Source of the DNA: JABWBD01 sp040768665
Lineage (GTDB): Bacteria > Planctomycetota > Planctomycetia > Pirellulales > Thermoguttaceae
Direction of reading: 5' to 3'
NCBI GenBank assembly: GCA_040768665.1
Contig: JAXGMN010000044.1
Location: 52,170 to 116,169, forward strand
DNA length: 64,000 bases
Shown here piece by piece: positions 26,462-35,507 of the stretch. A program made the translations under genes and the position numbers. The notes under the pieces were generated by a model that saw nothing but the letters and a program-made list of their open reading frames with translations, was not told where the DNA came from and made no database searches. How positions within the stretch are numbered: the first letter of the stretch is position 1; the number at the start of each line of letters is the position of its first letter.

Positions 26462-28687
26462 TCACCGGTAACGGTCCGCGAGATAGATGCCTTCACCGAG
26501 ATACGCAGCCTTCAACTCCTCCGGCGACCAGAAAACCCGGCCGACACCGCGCTGCGATGGATCGCCGATTTCGGCACGTCCATCGCATGCGAATCCGAAC
26601 AACACAACCGCGTGGTGCGCTCCTCGCATGATGTTGTTTTTGCGGCTCGCGCCGATGACTGCCGTTTCACCGACTTGAACCGGCAGGAGAACGGGAAACT
26701 GCCGGTGTTTCTTGAGCTGGTCTACGGGACCGCGGAAAACCTTGACGTTCCAGCGTGTGCCGCGAGTCTTGATTTTCAGGCCGCGGTAAACGCCCAGGAT
26801 GGCTGTGCCGCTTGGCTGCGTGAGGCAAAGCTCCGCCATTTCCGGCTCATTGGCGGGAATCCCATGCTCGGCCAGCAGGGTAGCCGATGCGCACGCGCTG
26901 CACGAAGCATCGGTCGTCTGTAGGCAGACCCCGTCGCAGGACCATGCGTGGCCCGGCGGCAATTCCGACGCCGGAAAACTCGTGGCGACGACGGACGAAC
27001 TTCCCAGCAAGGCCAGGCCGACCACAAAGGTTGTCCGGCGCCAGGCCGGAATCCCTTGATGCACGCCGAGAATACCGATGAGAACCGCGGCACATAGCGG
27101 CAGCCAGTTGGCCAAGACAATGCAGTTGGAAAGCGGCACCAGGGTGGCAAGTCGCAGGCAACCGTGTAAGCGCACTGCCAGCACGGCGATCAGCGCCACG
27201 GACCCGCCTGCAACCACCGCGGTAAGCCGGTTGCTGCCCCGGCGCCCAACCCACGAACCCAAGTAAAAGCAGGCCGTTGCAGCCGCCAGCAGCACCACGC
27301 GTCCCAGACCGAGGTCGCCGGTAAACCATCCTTTCGCCTCCCCGGCATTCCAAGCGGCCGCGTTCGCAGTCTTACGGATCGCCGCGGCCGAATGCAGAGT
27401 CGGCAGGCAAAGCAGGCCGGGGGCAATGCAGCCAGGCGGCCGCCATGGCGCCCCTCGCAACGTGGCCGGCGTGCAGGAGTAGGAGTGCTGGAGAGTCGAG
27501 TCTCGCTGTATCGAACAGCCGCTTCGCCACTCGTCTTCGGACGAAAACGGATCGAAGGTGACGTGCCACCGTGGTCCCAGCAGAACCGCAGAACGAATCT
27601 TCCCCACGCCATCGCACGAGAGAGCTCCCGCGCCCGGAACGGGTCCGCCCGAGTTCGCTCTCCCGGAGGGGGGAACAAGATCGAAGTAAACTCGGGTTGT
27701 CTTGCGGGTGGGATCGAAATCGGCTGCGCCGAACCGCACGGTTCCCTTGGGAAGATCACGTAGCGACGGCGCGAAGAGCCATCCAAGTTGCGCCGCAGGG
27801 ACCACTGCCCGGTACTTGAGGCCGGCTTGGCGCGGCGCGAGACACGCTTCGGGCAACACCGCCGTGCGCAGAAGGAATTCGCGGTTGGACCGGCTGAGCT
27901 CGCAATCGATCGGCTCCACCGAGATGACCCCGATTCCGTCCTCGTACGTGATTCGAACCGTCTTCCCCGTGAGCGAATCAACCTGCAAGTACGCCCGGTT
28001 GTCGCCGGAACGCTCGATCGACTCCGCACCGCCGCGGACGATATCGCCGGCCAGATCGGCAGGATCGATCGCGCGGGCACCGATCTGGTCCATGTCGGGA
28101 TACCGGCAAAGGATTTCCTTTTCCGGAGAGCCCAGGTCCAGTTCCAGATTGGTTGCTTCACTGAACAGTCTGGCCGTGCAGACCTTTGCAAAATGCCGCC
28201 GCTCGACGACGCGGAAACCATCGTTGTGTTCGACGGTCCGGAGCACGATCGACTCGAATGCGTACACGAATTGCATCGCTCTCTTGAGGCCCCACCCCGA
28301 CGTCTCCCGAAGCTGCGAAACGGTTCCGCCTTTGGTGTGCAAGATATCGCATCTTCCCGGAGGCAGAAGCGCTCGCACCCGTCCCGGATCGGCAACCGCA
28401 GCGGGCCGGCTTGCCAACAGCGCCTTTTTCGCCTGTCGCTGCAGCGCAACCACCTGCTCGTGGGTTGGATGCGATGGAAGACCTGGATCGCCTGAAAACG
28501 AACGAGGCCATGCAAGCACTGCCTCAATGCGGCCTCTCTCGCAATAGGCTCCTGCCACAGTGGCCAAAGCGATCATCCAGACGCCGCCAAATCGGACCGT
28601 CGCTTTCCGACCGTCCGAGGCCGCGGACTTCCGTCCTGCGAGTTTCCAAGAGCGGCACACGCCTTGCCACTTTGTTTTGCTTTCCAT
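26462..28687 (-). CDS. Membrane protein with C-terminal C39-like peptidase domain (fused form)
   Basis: This 741-residue fusion has an N-terminal membrane helix (about 33-48), a large soluble domain (about 60-450), four transmembrane helices (about 455-575) and a papain-fold, C39-like domain. The candidate active site is Q590, C596 (TTDASCSACASATLL), H692 (GAHHAVVLFGF) and D709 (IGDP). The soluble domain and the peptidase part match two separate adjacent genes at 56186-57448 and 55196-56047 with the same catalytic spacing, so one locus is a fusion or the other a fission. C39 peptidases cut after double-glycine leaders, but no ABC transporter is attached here. A half family A element sits just upstream of the ATG. 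Confidence 0.8.
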   Translation of the reverse strand: MESKTKWQGVCRSWKLAGRKSAASDGRKATVRFGGVWMIALATVAGAYCERGRIEAVLAWPRSFSGDPGLPSHPTHEQVVALQRQAKKALLASRPAAVADPGRVRALLPPGRCDILHTKGGTVSQLRETSGWGLKRAMQFVYAFESIVLRTVEHNDGFRVVERRHFAKVCTARLFSEATNLELDLGSPEKEILCRYPDMDQIGARAIDPADLAGDIVRGGAESIERSGDNRAYLQVDSLTGKTVRITYEDGIGVISVEPIDCELSRSNREFLLRTAVLPEACLAPRQAGLKYRAVVPAAQLGWLFAPSLRDLPKGTVRFGAADFDPTRKTTRVYFDLVPPSGRANSGGPVPGAGALSCDGVGKIRSAVLLGPRWHVTFDPFSSEDEWRSGCSIQRDSTLQHSYSCTPATLRGAPWRPPGCIAPGLLCLPTLHSAAAIRKTANAAAWNAGEAKGWFTGDLGLGRVVLLAAATACFYLGSWVGRRGSNRLTAVVAGGSVALIAVLAVRLHGCLRLATLVPLSNCIVLANWLPLCAAVLIGILGVHQGIPAWRRTTFVVGLALLGSSSVVATSFPASELPPGHAWSCDGVCLQTTDASCSACASATLLAEHGIPANEPEMAELCLTQPSGTAILGVYRGLKIKTRGTRWNVKVFRGPVDQLKKHRQFPVLLPVQVGETAVIGASRKNNIMRGAHHAVVLFGFACDGRAEIGDPSQRGVGRVFWSPEELKAAYLGEGIYLADRYR

Positions 28688-28697
28688 TGCACGTCAG

Positions 28698-28728
28698 GTA
28701 ACCGTTCACGCCCGCGGAAGAGAGCGGG
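28698..28728. repeat. Half family A element with flanking 8-bp direct repeats
   Basis: GTAACCGTTCACG plus CCCGCGGAAGAGAGCGG corresponds to the right half of family A reversed. GCACGTCA occurs immediately outside on both sides (28689-28696 and 28729-28736). This is an apparent target-site duplication, 2 bases upstream of the start codon of the C39-like gene. Confidence 0.6.
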
Positions 28729-28870
28729 GCACGTCACACGTCGGCCCCTCGTCGGCCGGCCGGCTGCCGGCCGATTCCAATCGTATGCATATTCTTCGGA
28801 TAGCAACCGCGAGGGAAACCCTGCCGAATAAGGGTAGGGATTTCCCGGAAGAGACCCGTCGCGCGAAGGA

Positions 28871-29350
28871 CTAGAGTATGACACCTGCCGAAGCAGATGG
28901 GTCCGAAGCTGGTTGTTGCCGGCTCGACTTCACTTCGTGGATGTGCTCGCCGATCCAGCGCTCGAGCTCTTCAAAGTCCACCGGCGGCAGCGTGGAAAGA
29001 TCGGGGCGTAGCCGCCGCGCCTGCTTGATGTAGACGTGTACCACCTCGTCGGCCGGTTTGTCGGTGTTCCAGTGGAGTAGAATGCGAACGCAATGCTGGA
29101 GAGAATCGGGGACGGTCAGTTCATAGCCGCACAGCAGTGCCACGTTCAACCAGCCCAACTGCCTGGCGGCCAGGGCGGGAAACTCGGCGTCGAGGTCCTT
29201 GGTGGTGGTGAAAATGGCACTGGCCACGTCCTCGGGTTCAATCTCGTTCAAGCGGATCATCAACGCCAGGAGCTCGCGCGTGGCTTTCAGGATCGCTTCG
29301 CTGGTATTGGCATCGGCAGTCGTTGCACCTCGCACTCCCCGGCACGGCAT
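28871..29350 (-). CDS. aroH: Chorismate mutase, AroH class
   Basis: It converts chorismate to prephenate, the branch point to phenylalanine and tyrosine. Family motifs are RGVRGATTADANT at residues 4-16, AIFTTTKDLDAEFPALAARQ in the middle, and CVRILLHWNT near residue 115. These carry the catalytic Arg residues of the trimeric Bacillus-type enzyme. At 159 residues it is longer than the usual ~120 because of a charged C-terminal extension. Its ATG abuts the lptB stop (29350/29351), so the two are coupled. The pathway link with lptB is probably incidental. Confidence is high. Confidence 0.92.
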   Translation of the reverse strand: MPCRGVRGATTADANTSEAILKATRELLALMIRLNEIEPEDVASAIFTTTKDLDAEFPALAARQLGWLNVALLCGYELTVPDSLQHCVRILLHWNTDKPADEVVHVYIKQARRLRPDLSTLPPVDFEELERWIGEHIHEVKSSRQQPASDPSASAGVIL

Positions 29351-30181
29351 CTAATGTTCCCCCTGGTTGTGTATCGAATTCGTGCCCCGGTCCCGTGATC
29401 TCGGACGGAGGACAACCGGCTCCTCGCGGACATGCGGCGTCGCCGCAAATGAACGCCCGAGATCCATGTCTTCTCCGAAATAGCATCGCTTCGCCTCCGG
29501 GTCGTTCAGCACTTCTTCCGGCGGCCCGTGGCAGAGGACTTTTCCCGCCCGGATCACGTAACTGCGATTGGTGATTTGAAGAGTCTCCCGCACCTGGTGG
29601 TCGGTGATCAAGATCGCGATCCCGTCCTCGCGAAGGTTTCGGATAATGGCTTGGATGTTGTCGATTGTCACCGGGTCGATCCCCGTAAACGGTTCATCGA
29701 GGAGGATAATCTGCGGGTCGGAGACCAGCGCCCGCGCGATTTCCAGCCGTCGCCGCTCGCCGCCCGAGAGCGACAGGGCCGGCGACTTCCGCAGATGAGC
29801 GATGTTGAACTGCTCGAGCAGTTCGTTGCACCGCAGCCGGCGCGTCTTGCCGTCCATCCCCAGCAGTTCCATGACGCCGAGCAAGTTGTCCTGGACCGTG
29901 AGTTTGCGAAATACGCTCGACTCCTGGGCCAGGTAGCCCATGCCCCCTTCGCGAGCCCGGCGGTACATCGGCCAATGGGTCACGTCGATGTTGTTGAGTA
30001 CGACCTTGCCGGCGTTCGGCTCGATCATGCCGCACGTTATGCGGAAACTCGTTGTCTTGCCGGCCCCGTTCGGTCCCAGCAGCCCGACAATCTCTCCGCG
30101 ATGGACCTCGAAGTCCACCCCGTCGACGACGCGGCGGCTACCGTAAGTTTTCACCAGCCCTCGAACATCCAGAATTGGCAT
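29351..30181 (-). CDS. lptB: LPS export ABC transporter ATP-binding protein
   Basis: This is the ATPase of the LptBFG transporter, which extracts lipopolysaccharide from the inner membrane. The sequence shows Walker A GPNGAGKT at residues 36-43, the LptB-typical GMGYLAQESSVFRKLTVQDN (20 residues), signature LSLSGGERRRLEIARAL, Walker B IILLDEPFTGIDP, and the H-loop ITDHQVRETL. The C-terminus is extended by about 30 residues beyond the usual 240. Its presence supports a Gram-negative-type outer membrane in this organism. It follows lepB by 30 bases and abuts aroH, forming a lepB-lptB-aroH unit. Confidence 0.95.
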   Translation of the reverse strand: MPILDVRGLVKTYGSRRVVDGVDFEVHRGEIVGLLGPNGAGKTTSFRITCGMIEPNAGKVVLNNIDVTHWPMYRRAREGGMGYLAQESSVFRKLTVQDNLLGVMELLGMDGKTRRLRCNELLEQFNIAHLRKSPALSLSGGERRRLEIARALVSDPQIILLDEPFTGIDPVTIDNIQAIIRNLREDGIAILITDHQVRETLQITNRSYVIRAGKVLCHGPPEEVLNDPEAKRCYFGEDMDLGRSFAATPHVREEPVVLRPRSRDRGTNSIHNQGEH

Positions 30182-30211
30182 GGAGATCCGTCTCCTTCCT
30201 GTCGGGTCCGA

Positions 30212-32002
30212 CTAGCGCACGAAACCCATACGTGCAAAGTTTGGGAAAAACGGAAACCAGACCGGTGTACCGGGGATCCGGTCCCAGGAATGCGGCCAGT
30301 AGATGTACAGGGCCTTGCCGATCAGCAGTTCCCGTTTGACGTAGTATTCCTGGTCGTCCCACAGGCGACTGTCTTTGCTCGCCGCGCTGTTGTCGCCCAG
30401 CATCAGGAACTGGTCCTTTTCCAGCGGAAACTCGACGTCGCGAAACGTGCGAAAGACCTCCCATTGGCGCGGGTCGGACAGAAAATCTTCGCTGCGGCCG
30501 CGGGTCATCGGCTGGTAGGGCGGACCGAAGGGGGTGAAATCGGCGATCATTCCCGAGGAACCACCTCCACGCGCGTCCACCGCGATATAGTAAAGGTCCC
30601 GCCGCAGATTAAGATCGCTGAACACCACGGCGGCGCCACGGCTGCCGAGCCGCGCCGGTTGAAGATCCTCGGCCGTGGGAACGACGTCGTCCAGCCGCGG
30701 ATAAGTGGTTTCCTCGTCGAATTCGACCAGGCTCTTATTCACCCAAAGGAGCAACTGGTCGTCGATGTTGGCAAATCGCAAGTGATAGCCACCGGGGCCC
30801 CGGACCTTGGTTTTCGCCGTGGGACGAAAATCGTCAAGCCCATCGATCGACAGGGTTGCCACGCCGGTGGCGACATCGATGCGGCACTGGAGATGGCGTC
30901 CTCCCTCGATCAACTCGAGAATCAATTCGCCGGAAGTGCTTTCCACGTCGGCCACCGTCTCGACCGCGAGATCGCCCACCCAGTGCAAACCGAGTGCGTG
31001 GGGCCCGGGGCCGAGGAAGGCGCTATCGGCATCGACTCCCGAGTTATACGCGGCGAAGTCGGTGATCAACTGCGGCCGAATCGCACCCGTAGGCACGTAG
31101 TCGCCTTGCAGAATCCGTTCCCAATCCTGGTACGCGGGAACGAAATGCTGATACGAGAGCCAGCTCTCCTGGGAATTCGATCCATCCGTGCCAAAGGTCC
31201 GGAAATCTTCGGAGATTGTCCACGGGTTGGCATCCGGGGCGCCCCGCATCGGATTCCATCGGGCAGGCCACCCCTGCCGGTAGAGCTCCGGTGCGACGTA
31301 GTCATTGTCGTACACCGGCTGGAGCATCGCTTCGATTTTGTCGGGCGGTTTCCGCGCGATGGTGAACGCCTTGCTGCCCTTGGGCTTCACATAAATATCG
31401 CCGCGGCTGATCTTGATTGTCTCTTCGGGCAACCCCACCAGGCGCTTGATGAAGTTCGTCTCAGCCCCGCCCGGATACTTGAACACGGCGACGTCCCAGC
31501 GCTCCGGTTCGCTCAAGTCATAGGGAAACTTCCCGACCAGGATTCGATCGCCCTTGTAGGACGCATACGACTCCCGTTGCGGATTGTCGGGCCCCACGTA
31601 CATCGTGTAGCGGCAATTGGGGCACGTGCCGGCGACCACTCGGACCGGATGAGCCCCGTTCATCACCGGTTCACCCGTCTCCGAATTCACTTCCTCACTC
31701 GCACTAATCTGATACGGAAAACCACACTTCGCACAGACCACGTCCTTGTGGCGGCCCATCAGCGTCGGTGCCATGGAGCCGGTGGGAATCACGAACGCCT
31801 CGGCCTCGAAAGTGCGAAATAGAAACGCCAGGACAAAGGCGATGACAATCGATTCGACGATCTCTCGGAACGCGCCATCGGAGCTCGCGCGTTTCTGCGA
31901 TTCCGCCGCAGCCGACGAACCACCCGACTGCCGCCGTGGTTTGGAACTCAAGCTCGGCCCCGGAGCACTGCGTGTCGGGGAATCTGACTTGCGTTTGAGC
32001 AT
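30212..32002 (-). CDS. lepB: Signal peptidase I with zinc ribbon and large insert
   Basis: It removes signal peptides from exported proteins at the cytoplasmic membrane. One transmembrane helix (about residues 50-65) precedes the catalytic serine S76 in VIPTGSMAPTL. The general base lysine K186 lies in NFIKRLVGLPEE, and the GDNSAASKDSR box is near residue 550. Between the serine and lysine boxes is a zinc ribbon (C90, C93, C127, C130). Between the lysine box and the final box there is an insert of roughly 300 residues with a lectin-like beta pattern (GELILELIEGGRHLQCRIDV). Typical enzymes are 200-350 residues; this one is 596. It is the first gene of lepB-lptB-aroH. Confidence 0.92.
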   Translation of the reverse strand: MLKRKSDSPTRSAPGPSLSSKPRRQSGGSSAAAESQKRASSDGAFREIVESIVIAFVLAFLFRTFEAEAFVIPTGSMAPTLMGRHKDVVCAKCGFPYQISASEEVNSETGEPVMNGAHPVRVVAGTCPNCRYTMYVGPDNPQRESYASYKGDRILVGKFPYDLSEPERWDVAVFKYPGGAETNFIKRLVGLPEETIKISRGDIYVKPKGSKAFTIARKPPDKIEAMLQPVYDNDYVAPELYRQGWPARWNPMRGAPDANPWTISEDFRTFGTDGSNSQESWLSYQHFVPAYQDWERILQGDYVPTGAIRPQLITDFAAYNSGVDADSAFLGPGPHALGLHWVGDLAVETVADVESTSGELILELIEGGRHLQCRIDVATGVATLSIDGLDDFRPTAKTKVRGPGGYHLRFANIDDQLLLWVNKSLVEFDEETTYPRLDDVVPTAEDLQPARLGSRGAAVVFSDLNLRRDLYYIAVDARGGGSSGMIADFTPFGPPYQPMTRGRSEDFLSDPRQWEVFRTFRDVEFPLEKDQFLMLGDNSAASKDSRLWDDQEYYVKRELLIGKALYIYWPHSWDRIPGTPVWFPFFPNFARMGFVR

Positions 32003-32450
32003 TGCGAAACCTATGGACGTGGACCTCGCTGTGGGGCGTCTGCTCGAAGGGGGAACAGGTGAGTTATGCCAAGTTTTCTATTCTATCCTACTGCCATAGA
32101 GGGTGCATCCCCCGGTTTTCGAGCGCAGAAGTATATCGAATCCAGACGAGCACCGGAACTTCAAACCGCCCATGGGATTCCCCTCCGGTAGCACTACGCG
32201 GTTTAGCCTGGAGCAGATCGAGCTTTCCCAGTAAAATCCCCGACGCCCAGGCCGACCGCCCTGTGGCGGGTTCGCGCTGCCCCGCCCGCAAGGCCCAACG
32301 GCTGGGCTGATAAAAACGGGGACTGGCTCCGCAACATCTTGTGTGGTCGCTCTGGCTAAACCGCTATTAGTTGCGGTGCCTGTCCCCGTTTTTATCAAGT
32401 TTTTATCAGCCCACCCAACGGCACCACTCCATTTCTGGATGAGGCATGCG
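32003..32450. other. Divergent gap containing a family C element
   Basis: This interval lies between lepB and the BNR/CBM9 gene. Apart from the family C element at 32303-32413 no gene was recognised. Open frames that begin with translated element sequence (MIKTGTGTATNSGL and the reverse VALAKPLLVAVPVPVFI) are artefacts of the repeat. Confidence 0.5.
32303..32413. mobile_element. MITE-like palindromic element family C, copy 1
   Basis: This 111-bp element has terminal inverted repeats TGGGCTGATAAAAAC / GTTTTTATCAGCCCA and inner arms GGGGACTGGCTCCGCAA / TTGCGGTGCCTGTCCCC. It is flanked by a perfect 9-bp direct repeat CCCAACGGC (32294-32302 and 32414-32422). It is identical to the copy at 59035 except in the first three bases, so insertion is recent. 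It encodes no transposase. Confidence 0.9.
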
Positions 32451-35400
32451 ATGACCGTTCACGGACGAATCACGTTGACGCACCTTCTCGCTGTCCTGTC
32501 CCTCCTCATGACCGCGGCCGCCGGCGCTGACCCCCTCCAGCCGGTCCTTTCCGATACGGGCGGGGCTCGGCCACCGATCGACCCACTGTGCTCGGCAGCC
32601 ATGCAGTCCGATGCACGGCTCGTCGACGTCTGCTTCGTTACACCCCAAAAGGGCTGGACGGTTGGCGACCGGGGCGTCATCTGGCACACGCGCGACGGTG
32701 GACAACGCTGGGAACTTCAGCAGTCCGGCGTCGGCTGCGTATTGGAGTCGGTCTTCTTTCTCGACGAACAGACCGGCTGGGCGGCCGGCGGTTTCACTCA
32801 CCCCTACACACACACGAGCACCGGCGTGGTCCTTTGCACGCGCGACGGCGGCAAGCACTGGACCCGCGACCCCAAGGTCCTGCTCCCGGCGCTGAAAAGA
32901 ATCGGGTTTTTCGACGAAAAAAACGGCTGGGCGGCCGGTTCGCCATCGGCGATGTATCCTAGCGGCGTCTTTCACACCGATAGCGGCGGCCGGAGCTGGA
33001 GTCCCCTGTTTGGCCCGAAGCCGGACGGCTGGGCGGCGGCCGACCTTCTCGACCCGAACACGGGCGCCGTGGCCGGTGCCAACGGCGTAGCCGCGATCGT
33101 CCGCCGCGGCAGTATCCAGCCGGCTCAGACACCTCATTTTGGGCTTCGCGGCGTTCACGAGCTCCGCCTGGTACCGCCCGTTTATGGAATGCTCGTCGGG
33201 GAAGGCGGCCTGATCATGCTCACCCCGGACCTCGGCACAACCTGGCAGTCGCCGCCGGGCGAACTGCCCGTCGGCTTGGCCGGACAATTCGATTTTCGTG
33301 CCTTGGAGATCCGAGGCACGGACTGCTGGATTGCCGGGTCCCCGGGTACCCGGATCTTTCATACGCCCGACGCCGGACGCACCTGGACCGCGGTGTCGAC
33401 CGGGCAGAGCCTGCCGCTGGAGAGCATCACTTTTGCCGACGACCTGCACGGCTGGGCCGTCGGGCAACTTGGCACAATCCTGGCCACGACCGACGGCGGA
33501 CTCACATGGGCCCGGCAGCGGTCCGGTGGCACACGTTCCGCGCTGTTGGGGCTGTTCAGCCGTCCTGAACACATTCCCCTGGAGCTCTTCGCCAGGCTCT
33601 CCGGTGACGAGGGATACCTGGGCGTCGTCGAAGTGCTCAATCGCCAGGACCTCGAAACGCCCGGGCGAAGCGAGGTGCCGCCGGCCGACCGCACCCACGA
33701 GGCGGCCCTTGGCGTGGGAGCATCGGCCGCGGAAATCGCCTGGCACTTCCCTCTCCGGCAACCGGGGCTGAAGCTCAGTTTCGAACAGGTGGTTGCGAGT
33801 TGGGATCGGGCAAATGATGGTCGCGGACAACAGGAACTTGAGTCGTACCTGGTCCGGCAGATACGGCAGTGGCGGCCGGAAGTGGTCGTCACGCACGACA
33901 TGAGTCCGCAATCGGACGATCCGGCCAACGTTCTGATCGGCCAGTCGGTGCTTCAGGCGGTCCGTCAGGCAGCCGATCCGACCGCGCACGCCGAGCAGAT
34001 CAGTCAGCTCGGGCTGGAACCGTGGCAAGTCAAGAAAGTTTATGCAGCGCTGCCACCCGGCTCGCACGGCTCGACCGACCTGCCGACGAAGCAACTTGCC
34101 ATGCGGCTTGGCCGTTCGCTGGCCGACGCGGCCTCCACGCCGCGAGGACTGCTGGCGAAAGAACTCCAGCCGTCGTCCGATTCGCTCGGTTTCCACCTCG
34201 TTTACAGTCTTCTGGACCAGCCGACCCAGCGCGATGACTTCTTTCGCGGCATCGCCCTGCAACCCGGCGGGGAGGCTCGCCGTCTGCTGATGGAACCGGA
34301 CGCCGAGGCCGTTCAAGTCGCCGAGCGGATTGCCGAGAGGAAGCGCAATACCGATGCGATTCTCGATCGGGCGCACCAGGATCCTCAACGCGGCCTGGGC
34401 TTGCTCGCACAGGCTGCCGATCTGACCCGCGGTCTCGACTCCGACACTTCAGCTCGGGTCCTGCACCACATGGCGAACCACTATTTTCGTACCGGCCAAT
34501 GGGCGATGGCGGCCGAGAGCTACTGGGCCCTGGTGGAACGGCACCCCGACCACGTGCTCACCACCCGCGCCCTTTGCTGGCTTGTCCAGTATTACTCCAG
34601 CGCCGAGGCCGAATGGCGAATCCATGGGAATCAACGGCGCACCGTTCAGCAGGTCTCCGCCCCGGGGATCGACCCTTCGCATCAGGAAAACCGGGCTCAG
34701 CGCGCGGCGGGCCTCGGCGAACAGCTCCAGCGGACGCGTCCGGAACTCTATGCGAGCCCGTCGATCGGCTTTCCGCTGGCGGTTGCTGACCGGCGGCGCG
34801 GCTTTCCGCGGCAGGCGGAGCGCCTTTTCATGATGCTCAGCCGCGGCGCGACGCGCGACGCCTGGTGGGCCTGCGCCCAAGGCGAGCAGTGGCTGGCCGA
34901 CCCGAAAGGGCAGCCGTCAAAGCCCGTGGCGGATTGCGTGGCGGCGCCTGGGAAGCCCCATCTGGACGGCCGCCTGGATGATCCGGTCTGGCAGCGGGCC
35001 CGTCCGATTGAACTGCACAGCGCCCGGAACGACGATGCCGACTGGCCCGCTTCGGTGATGTTGGCCTACGATAATCAGTTCCTCTATCTCGGTGTCCGCT
35101 GCCGGTTCGCCCCGGGCGCCGATTATCAGCCGGCCGGCGGCCCCCGGCCGCGCGACCCCGATCTCTCGCAGCGCGACCGTGTGGACATCCTCCTCGACAT
35201 CGACCGCGACCACGTTACCTGCTATCAACTGACCATCGATCACCGCGGCTGGACCGGCGAGGCCTGCTGGGGCGACACGAGTTGGGACCCGACCTGGTTC
35301 GTCGCCGCGGCCCAGGACGCCGGGAGCTGGACCGCCGAAGCCGCACTGCCCTTGGACCAGCTCACCGGCGACTACCCCCACACAAACTCCGCCTGGGCGA

Positions 35401-35504
35401 TCGGCGCCCAACGGATCGTTCCCGGCGCCGGTTTCCAATCGTGGAACACTCCGGCCGCGGTGGAGCCGATGCCCGAGGGATTCGGCTACCTGCTTTTCAA
35501 GTAG
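32451..35504 (+). CDS. Secreted BNR/Ycf48-like propeller protein with CBM9-like tail
   Basis: A signal peptide (THLLAVLSLLMTAAAGA) leads into about seven photosystem-II-assembly-factor-like (Ycf48/BNR) repeats marked by GW(A/T)xG motifs, such as GWTVGDRG, GWAAGGF and GWAVGQLG, to about residue 390. A long middle follows with an LmbE-like look (HIPLELFARLSGDEGYLGV, VTHDMSPQSDDP) and helical repeats. The last ~190 residues resemble a family 9 carbohydrate-binding module (HLDGRLDDPVWQRARPI, YLGVRCRF). ATG 32451 has GAGG six bases upstream. Upstream in-frame sequence from 32343 is translated family C repeat. It is probably an exported surface protein; its ligand is unknown. It converges with the next gene, 3 bases apart. 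Confidence 0.82.
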   Translation: MTVHGRITLTHLLAVLSLLMTAAAGADPLQPVLSDTGGARPPIDPLCSAAMQSDARLVDVCFVTPQKGWTVGDRGVIWHTRDGGQRWELQQSGVGCVLESVFFLDEQTGWAAGGFTHPYTHTSTGVVLCTRDGGKHWTRDPKVLLPALKRIGFFDEKNGWAAGSPSAMYPSGVFHTDSGGRSWSPLFGPKPDGWAAADLLDPNTGAVAGANGVAAIVRRGSIQPAQTPHFGLRGVHELRLVPPVYGMLVGEGGLIMLTPDLGTTWQSPPGELPVGLAGQFDFRALEIRGTDCWIAGSPGTRIFHTPDAGRTWTAVSTGQSLPLESITFADDLHGWAVGQLGTILATTDGGLTWARQRSGGTRSALLGLFSRPEHIPLELFARLSGDEGYLGVVEVLNRQDLETPGRSEVPPADRTHEAALGVGASAAEIAWHFPLRQPGLKLSFEQVVASWDRANDGRGQQELESYLVRQIRQWRPEVVVTHDMSPQSDDPANVLIGQSVLQAVRQAADPTAHAEQISQLGLEPWQVKKVYAALPPGSHGSTDLPTKQLAMRLGRSLADAASTPRGLLAKELQPSSDSLGFHLVYSLLDQPTQRDDFFRGIALQPGGEARRLLMEPDAEAVQVAERIAERKRNTDAILDRAHQDPQRGLGLLAQAADLTRGLDSDTSARVLHHMANHYFRTGQWAMAAESYWALVERHPDHVLTTRALCWLVQYYSSAEAEWRIHGNQRRTVQQVSAPGIDPSHQENRAQRAAGLGEQLQRTRPELYASPSIGFPLAVADRRRGFPRQAERLFMMLSRGATRDAWWACAQGEQWLADPKGQPSKPVADCVAAPGKPHLDGRLDDPVWQRARPIELHSARNDDADWPASVMLAYDNQFLYLGVRCRFAPGADYQPAGGPRPRDPDLSQRDRVDILLDIDRDHVTCYQLTIDHRGWTGEACWGDTSWDPTWFVAAAQDAGSWTAEAALPLDQLTGDYPHTNSAWAIGAQRIVPGAGFQSWNTPAAVEPMPEGFGYLLFK

Positions 35505-35507
35505 TCT

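Noticed and set aside
29528..31822. Long open frame (764 codons) on the + strand opposite lepB and lptB
   Set aside because: It is antisense to two genes with clear catalytic motifs. No domain, signal or ribosome-binding site; a product of high GC content.
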